A DNA stretch of 64,000 bases from Gracilimonas sp. (lineage in GTDB: Bacteria > Bacteroidota > Rhodothermia > Balneolales > Balneolaceae), in assembly GCA_022450045.1 (NCBI GenBank), contig JAKURD010000003.1, positions 1 through 64,000 of the forward strand, in the 5' to 3' direction. The position numbers and the translations under genes are program-made. Positions within the stretch are counted from its first letter, which is position 1. The number at the start of each line of letters is the position of its first letter. The notes beneath the pieces are model-generated. The model was not told the origin of the DNA, ran no database searches, and worked only from the letters and a program-made list of their open reading frames with translations. Positions 23,201 to 31,840 of this stretch are shown here, one piece after another.

Positions 23201-25612
23201 ATGAAGCGAGCGATACTATTCCTGCTAATGGCTTTTGTTTCTGCTCAAGCCATAGCTCAACTGCCTTCCTTATCGGAAAAAACAGAAGGACTCACTAAAA
23301 CTGAGGGTTTTTTTGATTATTACTATGATGAAGCCAAAGACCAACTCTGGCTGGAGATCGACATGCTGGATGCAGAATTTATTTATGTGAACTCATTAGC
23401 TGCCGGAATTGGGTCTAATGATATTGGATTAGACCGGGGACAGCTCGGCGATACCCGCATTGTCTATTTTGAGCGCCGCGGACCAAAAGTGCTGATGGTT
23501 CAGCCGAACTACGGCTTTCGCGCGGAGACCGATAATGAGCTGGAAAAGAAATCCGTTCGGGAAGCCTTTGCCTCATCTGTAATAGCAGGATTTGAAATTG
23601 CAGCAGAGGAAGATGGAAAAATTCTCATAAATATGACCGACTTCCTGCTTAGAGATGCACATGGGGTAACAAGCACTTTACAGCGTTCCAATCAGGGTTC
23701 TTTTAGCTTAGATAAAAATCGTTCTGCATTGTATAAGGAAGCCATCATGAACTTCCCTAAAAATACTGAATTTGAAGCCCTTCTGACTTTTACAGGCAAT
23801 AATCCCGGTGGTTATGTTCGGTCAGTCACTCCAACTCCTGAAGCCATCACCGTTCGTCAGCATCATTCTTTTGTAGAACTTCCGGATGATGGATATGAAA
23901 AAAGAGAATATGATCCCCGCGCCGGATATTTCGGAATTAGCTATCAGGATTATGGAACCCCCATTGATGAGCCGCTCATAAAACGTTTCATTTCCCGGCA
24001 CAGACTCGAGAAGAAAAACCCCGAAGCGGAAATGAGCGAGCCTATTGAACCGATCGTCTATTATCTGGATAACGGAACTCCCGAGCCGGTCAGAAGTGCG
24101 CTTCTGGATGGTGCACGCTGGTGGAATGAAGCTTTTGAAGCGGCCGGATATAAGGATGCTTTTATTGTGAAGGTACTTCCAGAAGATGCTCACCCGCTGG
24201 ATGTTCGCTACAATGTAATTCAGTGGATCCATCGCTCAACACGGGGATGGTCGTACGGTTCTTCGGTTCGTGACCCGCGTACCGGTGAGATCATCAAAGG
24301 ACATGTATCGCTCGGTTCACTTCGTGTACGTCAGGACTTCCTGATCGCGGAAGGACTGCTGGCACCCTACGCCGATGAATCCGAAGAAAATTCGATGATG
24401 CAGGAAATGGCCCTGGCAAGAATCCGTCAGCTTTCAGCTCATGAAATTGGCCATACCATAGGTATCGCCCATAACTTTGCTGCCAGTATAACCAATGATG
24501 CTTCGGTGATGGATTACCCACACCCCCAGCCAACAATTGTGAATGGTGAGATTGACCTTTCAAGCCCCTATGATGTTGGGATCGGAGAATGGGATAAAAT
24601 GGCGGTTGCTTACGGTTATCAGGATTTTCCTGAGGGAACAGATGAAGGGGCTGCATTAAATAAAATACTAAACGAAGCGTATGATTCGGGGTTGAAATAT
24701 ATCTCCGATCAGGATGCCCGTCCGCAAAGCGGCGCTCATCCAGATGCACATTTGTGGGAATTCGGGGATGATCCGGTTGCGCAGCTTCCCAAGATCATGG
24801 AGATCCGAGAAACCGCCCTGGAAAATTTCGGAGAAGCCAATTTAGAAACCGGTCGGCCTTTAGCTGAACTACAGGATGTACTCGTTCCGATCTATCTCTT
24901 CCATCGATATCAAGTGGAAGCAACTGTAAAGTTGATCGGCGGACTCGATTACACTTACAAAGTGAAGGGCGATAATCAGTCCTATCCCGAAATTGTTGCC
25001 AAAGCTACACAAGAAAAAGCACTGAATGAAATGCTTGCAACTATTTCCCCGGAAGCATTGGCTCTGCCTGAAAATCTACTGGAGATCATTCCTCCCCGCC
25101 CTGCTGGGTTAGGTTACTCCCGTGAATTATTTAGCGGGAACACCGGACCTGCTTTAGATGCCCTGGGAATTGCTGAAACAGCGGCTGACCTTTCGGTTAG
25201 TTTGATTCTTAATCCTGATCGTGCTAATCGACTGGTAGAATATTCAGCCCGGGAAGGAAATTTGAGTTTGGAAAATGTGATCGACCGGCTCATCAGTGTT
25301 TCATGGAATCGAAATACAAATAACAGTTACAATGGCACTATTCAACGTGTAGTAAATCATGTGGTGTTGAAGAATATGATCGAACTGGCCGCATCAAATA
25401 ATGCCAACCCCGTTACCAAAGCCATTATGCATAAAAAGCTCATGGAGCTTCAGTCCAGTCTTTCACAGAACAACGATGCCGACAGTCAGTATGGCGCACA
25501 TCTGATTGCGCAGTTTTTCACTAATCCGGAAGATTTCGAAGTTGAAAGCGCTCCTTCGCCTCCACCTGGATCTCCGATTGGAAGTGATTACATGATATAT
25601 TGTGAGTTTTAA
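23201..25612 (+). CDS. secreted zinc-dependent metalloprotease (DUF5117/DUF4953 type)
   Basis: An 803-residue exported protein with signal peptide MKRAILFLLMAFVSAQAIA. The catalytic motif HEIGHTIGIAHNF near residue 414 is a metzincin-type HExxHxxGxxH, and ASVMDYPHPQ about 20 residues later supplies the Met-turn. The N-terminal 350 residues (YVNSLAAGIGSNDIGLDRGQ and so on) resemble the DUF5117/DUF5118 region that precedes the catalytic domain in this Bacteroidota family. The C-terminal part continues the DUF4953 domain. Native substrates are not known. It is transcribed from its own divergent promoter region. Confidence 0.88.
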   Translation: MKRAILFLLMAFVSAQAIAQLPSLSEKTEGLTKTEGFFDYYYDEAKDQLWLEIDMLDAEFIYVNSLAAGIGSNDIGLDRGQLGDTRIVYFERRGPKVLMVQPNYGFRAETDNELEKKSVREAFASSVIAGFEIAAEEDGKILINMTDFLLRDAHGVTSTLQRSNQGSFSLDKNRSALYKEAIMNFPKNTEFEALLTFTGNNPGGYVRSVTPTPEAITVRQHHSFVELPDDGYEKREYDPRAGYFGISYQDYGTPIDEPLIKRFISRHRLEKKNPEAEMSEPIEPIVYYLDNGTPEPVRSALLDGARWWNEAFEAAGYKDAFIVKVLPEDAHPLDVRYNVIQWIHRSTRGWSYGSSVRDPRTGEIIKGHVSLGSLRVRQDFLIAEGLLAPYADESEENSMMQEMALARIRQLSAHEIGHTIGIAHNFAASITNDASVMDYPHPQPTIVNGEIDLSSPYDVGIGEWDKMAVAYGYQDFPEGTDEGAALNKILNEAYDSGLKYISDQDARPQSGAHPDAHLWEFGDDPVAQLPKIMEIRETALENFGEANLETGRPLAELQDVLVPIYLFHRYQVEATVKLIGGLDYTYKVKGDNQSYPEIVAKATQEKALNEMLATISPEALALPENLLEIIPPRPAGLGYSRELFSGNTGPALDALGIAETAADLSVSLILNPDRANRLVEYSAREGNLSLENVIDRLISVSWNRNTNNSYNGTIQRVVNHVVLKNMIELAASNNANPVTKAIMHKKLMELQSSLSQNNDADSQYGAHLIAQFFTNPEDFEVESAPSPPPGSPIGSDYMIYCEF

Positions 25613-25659
25613 TTAAAGTGTTTAAGTGCGATAGTGTTACGGTGTCGCACGAAATAATT

Positions 25660-26244
25660 ATGCGTGTACTTCCACCTGAAAATCTCCTCGAAGCCTATGC
25701 CCAGGGAATCTTCCCTATGGCGGAAAGCAAGGATGCTGACAATGTGGATTGGTACACTGCCCGAAAACGAGGCATTATTCCAATCGGAAAATTTCACACT
25801 TCGGATAATCTTGCCCGAATTATTAGGCAGAAAAGATTTGAGGTTCGGGTAAATCATAACTTCCGGGAAGTGGTAACCCAATGTGCCAACCGGGAATCTA
25901 CCTGGATCAACGATCTGATCATTAATTCCTACGACGTTTTGAATCAGCATGGGAATGCCTTTAGTGTAGAATGTTATAGGGATGAAAAGTTAGTAGGCGG
26001 ACTATATGGGGTGAAATTAAAGAGTGCTTTTTTTGGTGAGAGCATGTTCAAAAAGGAGAAATGGGCGGATAAAACAGCACTCTATTATTGCCATGAGATC
26101 TTACAAAAGAATAGTTTTCTTCTTTGGGACACTCAGTTCTACACCGATCATTTGGCCCAATTCGGCTGTGTTGAAATAGATGCATCTGAATACGAGCAAA
26201 TGCTGGATAAAGCGCTGAAAAAGGATTGTGAGTTTGTTTTTTAG
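25660..26244 (+). CDS. aat: leucyl/phenylalanyl-tRNA-protein transferase
   Basis: About 194 residues from the ATG at 25660; an upstream in-frame start at 25618 is rejected because its 14 extra residues do not match the family. The enzyme adds Leu or Phe to N-terminal Lys or Arg, creating N-degron substrates for ClpAP. The N-terminus PPENLLEAYAQGIFPMAES is diagnostic, and TWINDLIINSYDVLNQHGNA and SAFFGESMF follow in order, with DTQFYTDHLAQFG near the end. The upstream 20 bases contain a short GTGCGA/TCGCAC inverted repeat. It ends convergent with the operon at 26415-28945. Confidence 0.92.
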   Translation: MRVLPPENLLEAYAQGIFPMAESKDADNVDWYTARKRGIIPIGKFHTSDNLARIIRQKRFEVRVNHNFREVVTQCANRESTWINDLIINSYDVLNQHGNAFSVECYRDEKLVGGLYGVKLKSAFFGESMFKKEKWADKTALYYCHEILQKNSFLLWDTQFYTDHLAQFGCVEIDASEYEQMLDKALKKDCEFVF

Positions 26245-26305
26245 TGTTACGGTGCGCACATGTTATGTTGTTAAAGTTTGACCAAAAAAACTATAACACC
26301 GTAAC
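26245..26305. repeat. short inverted repeat after aat
   Basis: GTTACGGTG, just after the aat stop, recurs inverted as CACCGTAAC near 26295, and the same word appears before aat near 25636. The role is unclear; RNA folding at the ends of the aat transcript is possible. Confidence 0.35.
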
Positions 26306-26340
26306 GTAATACGTTAACACCTTCGCACTGTGTAACACAT

Positions 26341-26393
26341 AAAAAAGCCGCCCCGGAGTATGAATCTTTGATTCTCATCTGAAGCAGCTTTTT
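26341..26393. terminator. bidirectional terminator between convergent genes
   Basis: AAAAAGC (26342-26348) pairs with GCTTTTT (26387-26393), with a second inner pair GAATC/GATTC. A-run and T-run flank the stem on both sides, so it can serve aat on the plus strand and the operon at 26415 on the minus strand. Confidence 0.55.
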
Positions 26394-26414
26394 GGATAGG
26401 ATACTAATTACACT

Positions 26415-27632
26415 TTAATATTCAGTAATAGTTACAGCATTTATGGCTTCTTCCCTAGAAATTTGTCCACGGTCGAGCTGGTCGAGTGTAGATTTTTTGA
26501 GTTGGAAATTAACTTGTGTCGGCACGATATTACTATGATCTGAGATGTTTGTTGTGACAATCAAGAATTGATCACTTGTCAGGGAATTTAAGGTTCTGCC
26601 ATAATCAACTAAATACTGCTTCATTTGATCTATTAAGTTCTGGTATTCAGTTTTAAGCGTGCTTTCGCGTTTCTCTCTTGCTTCTTGAACTTTCCGTGCT
26701 GATTCTTCTGCCTCATCAGAATTGGCTTCCCCAAAACCTGCTATGGCTCCAAAAGTAAAAGAGTGAAGTCCATGTCCCCGATGCATATCAAGAGTATAGT
26801 GCACACCAAATCCATCTATGCTTATATAGGACAAAGAATTTGTATTAATAAGATGAAATGAATCTCCATCTCCTTCTTCAAAAGCCGTCTTCAAAATATT
26901 CTCCATCACTTCCAGATCTAATCGCTGTTTTTCTTCTTTTCCTTGTTTGGAGATAGACAGGCGACCCGCAAAATTATCTGAAGACAGGCTTCCGTTCTTG
27001 AGAGCCATCAAATCTTTTGCTTTTGCAGAAACTGTAATAACCGGAATCTGATTAAACTCCTCCTTAGCTTTAGATTCTCCGGATAGATTAAATACCCTTA
27101 GCCGGGGAGCATTCTCATTTCTCTTTCCATAAACAATGGTTACCTGTTCTTCTTCTTTAAGCTGACCAATGGTTGGAGCATAATCTCTAAGAAAGTCTGT
27201 AATTCTGTTAATCACTGATCCCTCAGAAACCTGAGTATCACCTTCATTTTTATCCGAATCATAATAAAAAGTGATACCGGATTCCTCCTCATTTTTAACC
27301 ACCGAAATAGAAGATATGTTACCTGAAATCAGGTAGGGAACTTTAAATATGACCCCATATCCGGGAATATAATTCCCGGATACCTGATTAGAGCTGCTAC
27401 TAAAAGGGCTGAATACTACATTTCCTGAAATTCTTCTTACTTCTAAACCGCTGTTAGAACCGGAAGCTGTATTTGTTGTTTTAGCCTCGATCTTAAAAAG
27501 CTCATTCAAAATACTTTCCATGATCCTGATATCCCGATTCATTCGGTTAGCGTCAAAATCCTGAGCGAGGGAAAGGGGAGACAGCAAAAGCGCCATCAAT
27601 CCGATGAGTAGTGTGTGTTTCAATGTTTTCAT
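26415..27632 (-). CDS. secreted protein of unknown function, third gene of the ECF operon
   Basis: A 405-residue exported protein with signal peptide MKTLKHTLLIGLMALLLSPLSLAQ. The mature region is hydrophilic, with low-complexity Ser/Asn (ASGSNSGLEVRR, SSSSNQVSG), a FTFGAIAGFGEANSDEAEES segment and a Glu/Arg-rich helix (ESARKVQEAREKRESTLK) before the C-terminus. No family is recognised. It is the last gene of a three-gene unit with a sigma factor and an anti-sigma factor, 19 bases after the anti-sigma gene. It may be the envelope sensor or target of that regulator. Confidence 0.6.
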   Translation of the reverse strand: MKTLKHTLLIGLMALLLSPLSLAQDFDANRMNRDIRIMESILNELFKIEAKTTNTASGSNSGLEVRRISGNVVFSPFSSSSNQVSGNYIPGYGVIFKVPYLISGNISSISVVKNEEESGITFYYDSDKNEGDTQVSEGSVINRITDFLRDYAPTIGQLKEEEQVTIVYGKRNENAPRLRVFNLSGESKAKEEFNQIPVITVSAKAKDLMALKNGSLSSDNFAGRLSISKQGKEEKQRLDLEVMENILKTAFEEGDGDSFHLINTNSLSYISIDGFGVHYTLDMHRGHGLHSFTFGAIAGFGEANSDEAEESARKVQEAREKRESTLKTEYQNLIDQMKQYLVDYGRTLNSLTSDQFLIVTTNISDHSNIVPTQVNFQLKKSTLDQLDRGQISREEAINAVTITEY

Positions 27633-27651
27633 AATGTATTCCTGTATAAAT

Positions 27652-28332
27652 TTAATTTCTGGTGCTTACCGTTTGTATGAGTTCGCCTAAAACCTGGTCT
27701 GTCTGTCTGAATCGATCGTAATATGTTTCTTCCATGTTATAAAGTCCCGAGCTAATCATTTGTAAATCAGATTGCCGCTGCTGTTCGATGTAATCCGCAA
27801 AGTTAACCAGTGTTTTTTCTATGCGGTTTTCTTGCTGTTGTTGTGCTTGCTGAATCGCATCAGAAATCATAACGGCATTATCTTCTCTGACTTGCTGAAG
27901 AAGCATTTCTACCTGATGTGGAGTAAATCCCTGTTGTATAATTTCTTGTTTTTCTCCGAAGGTCAGGTTAAAACCACCATCACCCACGGATATATTCATT
28001 TTGGTAAAAGCTCCCATCACCACAAAGAGGATCAGTAAAGAGGCTATAGCAAAACCCGCACGAGCAAATCCGCTTGCAGGCAGCCAGCTTTCGATCATCT
28101 CATTCCACCAATCCTGAAATCCGGATCTTTCCGGTTCCACCATCACGAGTTGTTCGGCGGGGTTTTGAACCGGAAGATGCTGAAGCATGCTTCTCACATC
28201 CCCAAGTTCGTCCAGTTCTTTCTTCAACCCCGGATTATGGGATAAATATGCTTCTAATTCTTTTCGTTGATCTTGCTCCAGTTCATCATACAGATAATCC
28301 ATGAAGAGCAATCGGGCGGTTTCTTTATTCAT
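27652..28332 (-). CDS. putative anti-sigma factor (membrane protein)
   Basis: About 226 residues from the ATG at 28332. The N-terminal 60 residues (RLLFMDYLYDELEQDQRKEL then VRSMLQHLPVQ) resemble the anti-sigma domain but lack the HxxxCxxC zinc ligands of the zf-HC2 type. One transmembrane helix lies at about residues 92-112 (GFAIASLLILFVVMGAF). The outer part is Gln-rich (QQAQQQQENRIEKTL) and probably helical. It overlaps the end of the sigma gene by 8 bases, the usual coupling for sigma/anti-sigma pairs. Confidence 0.75.
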   Translation of the reverse strand: MNKETARLLFMDYLYDELEQDQRKELEAYLSHNPGLKKELDELGDVRSMLQHLPVQNPAEQLVMVEPERSGFQDWWNEMIESWLPASGFARAGFAIASLLILFVVMGAFTKMNISVGDGGFNLTFGEKQEIIQQGFTPHQVEMLLQQVREDNAVMISDAIQQAQQQQENRIEKTLVNFADYIEQQRQSDLQMISSGLYNMEETYYDRFRQTDQVLGELIQTVSTRN

Positions 28333-28894
28333 AATCAAACACCTCTTTGTTGATATTCCAGGAGTCGAACGTTTTCTTTAGTGCGTTCAACCCGTAATAC
28401 AATCTTGACTTTACTGTGTTTTCGGGTTCATCTAAAATTTCGGCTATCTCTCTGAAGGTCAGGCCTTCATATTCTTTCATGATCACTACCACGCGCTGAT
28501 CTACCGGCAGCTGAAGGAGCGCTTTATGAAGCAGCACCAATCCTTCATTTCTTAATACCGTCCCATCAGCGGGAGTGGCGTTTTCGGTTTGCGGGGCAAC
28601 TTTAAGCGCTTCGTAAGAAGTCGCCCGTCTTCGCCCTGCTCGTTTCAATTCATCGAGGCACAAATTGTTGGCGATGGTATAGATCCATGAGCCGAATTTG
28701 TTTACATCCTCCAGCGTATCCAGCTTTTGATACGCTTTGATGAAGGTTTTCTGGGTGATCTCGGTAGCGTCATCACTGCTTGCAAAAAACCGATACGCAA
28801 AGTGATGGATGCGATCTTGCCATCGCGCCACCAGCTTGTTGAAAGCCCGGTGATTTCCACCACGAAAATCCTGTACCAGTTGTGCGTCTTCCAT
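28325..28894 (-). CDS. ECF-type RNA polymerase sigma factor
   Basis: About 189 residues from the preferred ATG at 28894, where MEDAQLVQDFRGGNHRAFN fits the family start. An in-frame start at 28945 adds 17 unusual residues. Region 2 is seen as RIHHFAYRFFASSDDATEITQKTFIKAYQ and region 2.4 as FGSWIYTIANNLCLDELKR. Region 4 is ALLQLPVDQRVVVIMKEYEGLTFREIAEILDEPENTVKSRL, an HTH for the -35 element. It is co-transcribed with the anti-sigma protein downstream. No obvious autoregulated promoter motif was recognised. Confidence 0.9.
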   Translation of the reverse strand: MEDAQLVQDFRGGNHRAFNKLVARWQDRIHHFAYRFFASSDDATEITQKTFIKAYQKLDTLEDVNKFGSWIYTIANNLCLDELKRAGRRRATSYEALKVAPQTENATPADGTVLRNEGLVLLHKALLQLPVDQRVVVIMKEYEGLTFREIAEILDEPENTVKSRLYYGLNALKKTFDSWNINKEVFDYE

Positions 28895-28973
28895 GTTGTC
28901 GTTTTGTCGAGATCCCGAGTTTATTCTGAGAGTAAGACGAGGCAAGGTTGAAGATAGTTTTAAAAGAAGTGAA

Positions 28974-28989
28974 AGTTGAGAGTTGAAAA
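28974..28989 (+). repeat. left copy of a 16-bp inverted repeat flanking the 29-30.4 kb insert
   Basis: AGTTGAGAGTTGAAAA. The reverse complement occurs at 30349-30364, before the ffh promoter region. The two copies flank the IS remnant and the HNH gene. Similar words occur widely in such genomes, so significance is moderate. Confidence 0.4.
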
Positions 28990-29130
28990 TTGATAGGGTG
29001 ATAAAGTCGGGTAAAAATAACCCAGAGGTAAGGCAATTTTGAGCGAATAGTGCAAGCGTCCGCTTGTGCGGCGTTGAATTAGGGAAGGAGTTAATGGCTA
29101 TAGCCTATAAAAGCACGTTTAGGTTAATAC

Positions 29131-29740
29131 TTGAACGAGTTTGAGCAAAATCACTTTATCAACTTTTCTTCTGCAAGGAACCGCCTCAAGGTTGTGCAGA
29201 CCATTGGAGGTCATAGTGTAGTTCTTGAGGCAGAGCCTCTGACAGACTTTACAGAGCGAAGCACTGTAACGAGTTTAAATGCTCTGCTATTATCGGTACT
29301 GAATGTGGATTCACGGCTGGTGCTGGGAACCATCCTGCGCTGGAGTATAGGCAAGGAGCAGGTCAGCGCACTATTTGCCGACATTCTGTGCCGTTACAGC
29401 CTATCGCTGCCGGAATTAGTTACGGTTCGAAGCGATAATGGCAGCCAGTTTGTGGCCAGGATGCTGCGGGAGTTTTTGGCCGAAATGAAGCTGAATCAGG
29501 AATTTACCCGGCTGGCACCCCCCAGCAGAACGGGCACATAGAAGCCTGGCACAGCATAGTTGAACGCAGCATCTGCCAACGGTTGGAGTTGAAGGATTTA
29601 TCTGATGGGTAAACAACGGTGAAGGAGTTTGTGAACTTTTGTAACACCGCGCGAATCCATTAAGGGATCGCCTACAAGAGTCCCATACAGTATCTAAAGG
29701 AAAAAGGAATTGATCTTTATCAGACCAATGACGAAACTTA
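29131..29740 (+). pseudogene. decayed IS transposase (IS3-like DDE integrase domain)
   Basis: An open frame from 29131 carries the integrase-core pattern DVDSRLVLGTILRWSIGKE-like segment, then the second Asp in VRSDNGSQFVARML. A frameshift in a C6 run at about 29515-29520 interrupts it. The next frame continues with QQNGHIEAWHSIVERS, which supplies the catalytic Glu block. An in-frame TAA follows near 29610, and after another TAA the segment YKSPIQYLKEKG, the end of IS3-family transposases, can be read. N-terminal HTH and terminal repeats are missing. A non-functional remnant. Confidence 0.75.
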
Positions 29741-29825
29741 ACTAAAATGTGAACTCTCTTAAGTAGAATACTTATCCAGTTAATAGGGGTTAGACCACTT
29801 GTTGCATAAAACAATTCTCAAAACA

Positions 29826-30308
29826 ATGCTGGAGATTATAAAAATTAATTCGGCTTTTCTTAAAAAATACAATCTATCTTTCGCTGAAGGAGCTATATTA
29901 AGTGTCTTAAATCAGGGAGGTTTTTTCCTTAGGGATGAAATAAAAGAGCTTCTCCCTATTCTTGGATATAAAAAAGATACTTTTCAACGAAAGCTAAACA
30001 AATTATTAAACGAACAATTTATCTTATTTGAAGAGTTTTCAGATGAGGAAGTATATAAAATGCTTAAGAAGGGGGACTTTTCAGAAGGAGAATGTCATTT
30101 TTGCGGATGTAATAATGTAAGGTTACACCAGCATCACTATCCGATAAGAAATAAGGATGGAGGTACAAATACGATTGATGTTTGTCCCAACTGTCATTCA
30201 CAATTTCATAATTATTCTGATTATGAAAGAAAATATAGCTTTAATGAGACGTTCAAAAAACAGTGGAATTATTCAGAAATAGAATTAAAGCAATTCAAGA
30301 ATAAATAA
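29826..30308 (+). CDS. HNH-nuclease-like protein with N-terminal winged-helix-like region
   Basis: About 160 residues from the ATG at 29826 (a TTG at 29799 adds nine). The C-terminal half shows the HNH pattern with zinc ligands: CHFCGCNNVRLHQHHYPI, then DVCPNCHSQFHNY, i.e. two CxxC pairs and paired His as in phage and restriction HNH nucleases. The N-terminal 75 residues are Lys-rich with a winged-helix-like arrangement and could bind nucleic acid. Low-GC content and the adjacent IS remnant point to horizontal acquisition. No methylase or partner gene is present. Confidence 0.65.
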   Translation: MLEIIKINSAFLKKYNLSFAEGAILSVLNQGGFFLRDEIKELLPILGYKKDTFQRKLNKLLNEQFILFEEFSDEEVYKMLKKGDFSEGECHFCGCNNVRLHQHHYPIRNKDGGTNTIDVCPNCHSQFHNYSDYERKYSFNETFKKQWNYSEIELKQFKNK

Positions 30309-30348
30309 TCGGATTTTTAAGCAGGATAAAAGTAAGACCAAGCCCACT

Positions 30349-30364
30349 TTTTCAACTCTCAACT
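30349..30364 (-). repeat. right copy of the 16-bp inverted repeat
   Basis: TTTTCAACTCTCAACT, the reverse complement of 28974-28989. It is followed by AT-rich DNA with the DnaA-box-like sequence TTATCCACA at 30378-30386. Confidence 0.4.
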
Positions 30365-30377
30365 ATCAACAAAATAA

Positions 30378-30386
30378 TTATCCACA
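30378..30386 (+). promoter_or_regulatory. DnaA-box-like sequence upstream of ffh
   Basis: TTATCCACA matches the strict DnaA box (TTATNCACA). It lies 85 bases before the ffh start. A second copy is at 56794-56802. No array typical of oriC is present, so it may be chance or a regulatory site. Confidence 0.3.
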
Positions 30387-30462
30387 AAGCTGTTGATAAG
30401 CCTGAAAAGATGCCGTATTTTTACAGGCTCTGTAATTGGCGGAGAAAAATCGATATAATACC

Positions 30463-31803
30463 ATGTTTGAAGATTTATCCTCAAAATTAGACAAAGCATT
30501 TCAATCCCTTAAGGGGGAAGCACGCATCACCGATGTGAATATTGCGGAGACAGTCCGTGAAATTCGCCGTGCATTGCTGGATGCTGACGTTAATTATGAG
30601 GTTGCCCGCCAGTTTACAGATGACATTAAAGAGCAGGTGCTCGGTTCCGATGTACTCACCAGTGTTAATCCCGGCCAACAGTTCACAAAAATTGTGCACG
30701 ATAAGCTGGTTGAAACATTCGGTGGTGAACGGGTCGATATCGCACAGGCTCACACCCCACCTACCGTAATTCTTATAGCTGGACTTCAGGGTTCGGGTAA
30801 AACTACCTTCGTTGGTAAATTAGCCCGACACTTAAAACAGGAGCATAAAAGGAATCCTCTTCTTGCTGCCGCCGATGTTTATCGCCCTGCCGCTGTTGAC
30901 CAGCTTAAGACACTCGCATCTCAAATTGATGTTCCGGTGTATTCCATCGAACAGAAAGATGCCGTTCGCGTTGCCAAAGAAGCCGTTTCCATGGCTAAAA
31001 GTTTGGCACTCGACACGGTTATTATTGATACTGCTGGTCGTTTACATGTAGATGAGGATATGATGAATGAGGTTGCGGAAATTAAGAAGGCCGTAAACCC
31101 TCATGAGATCCTGTTTGTAGTCGATTCCATGACCGGACAGGATGCTGTAAATACAGCCAAAGAATTCAACGATCGTATCGATTTCGACGGTGTGGTTTTA
31201 ACCAAACTGGATGGTGACACCCGCGGTGGTGCTGCCCTTTCCATTAAAACCGTTGTAAATAAACCCATCAAATTTGTGAGTACCGGCGAGAAGCTGGATG
31301 CTCTGTCTCCTTTTTATCCCGACCGAATGGCCCAGCGTATTCTGGGCATGGGAGATGTGGTTTCGTTTGTTGAAAAAGCTCAAAAGGAATTTGACGAGAA
31401 AGAAGCTGAAAAACTTCAAAAGAAAATTAAGTCGGACAGTTTCGACTTAAACGACTTTCTCGAACAAATTCAAAAGATCAAGAAAATGGGAGACTTCTCT
31501 GATCTTGTTTCTATGATACCCGGCGCCAGCAAAGCATTGGATGATAACGAGATCGATGATGATGCATTCAAACCGATTGAAGCTATAATCTTATCAATGA
31601 CGCCGGAGGAGCGTCAGAATCCCGAGCTATTGAATGGAAGCCGAAGACGGCGTATAGCACAAGGTTCTGGCACCAAAGTTCATGAGATCAATCAACTCAT
31701 GAAGCAGTTCGAACAAATGAAAAAAATGATGAAGACCATGTCAAAAATGGGTAAAGCCGGACGTGCTCTTCAAGGACTGAAAAATCTGCCAATCGGCCGA
31801 TAA
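30463..31803 (+). CDS. ffh: signal recognition particle protein Ffh
   Basis: About 446 residues from the ATG at 30463 ([20 protein letters not shown]); an upstream TTG at 30436 is also in frame. The protein binds SRP RNA and signal peptides and, with FtsY, targets nascent inner-membrane proteins. N domain residues 1-85; G domain with [15 protein letters not shown] (G1), [12 protein letters not shown] (G3) and [13 protein letters not shown] (G4). The M domain is Met-rich ([21 protein letters not shown]). It leads the rpsP-rimM-trmD-rplS cluster, 38 bases before rpsP. Confidence 0.97.
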   Translation: MFEDLSSKLDKAFQSLKGEARITDVNIAETVREIRRALLDADVNYEVARQFTDDIKEQVLGSDVLTSVNPGQQFTKIVHDKLVETFGGERVDIAQAHTPPTVILIAGLQGSGKTTFVGKLARHLKQEHKRNPLLAAADVYRPAAVDQLKTLASQIDVPVYSIEQKDAVRVAKEAVSMAKSLALDTVIIDTAGRLHVDEDMMNEVAEIKKAVNPHEILFVVDSMTGQDAVNTAKEFNDRIDFDGVVLTKLDGDTRGGAALSIKTVVNKPIKFVSTGEKLDALSPFYPDRMAQRILGMGDVVSFVEKAQKEFDEKEAEKLQKKIKSDSFDLNDFLEQIQKIKKMGDFSDLVSMIPGASKALDDNEIDDDAFKPIEAIILSMTPEERQNPELLNGSRRRRIAQGSGTKVHEINQLMKQFEQMKKMMKTMSKMGKAGRALQGLKNLPIGR

Positions 31804-31840
31804 GAACTTATAATTTAAACACACATATTGGAGAACATCA

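Noticed and set aside
30370..30435. Replication origin near the DnaA-box word
   Set aside because: Only a single box, no AT-rich unwinding element with repeated boxes, no dnaA gene nearby.
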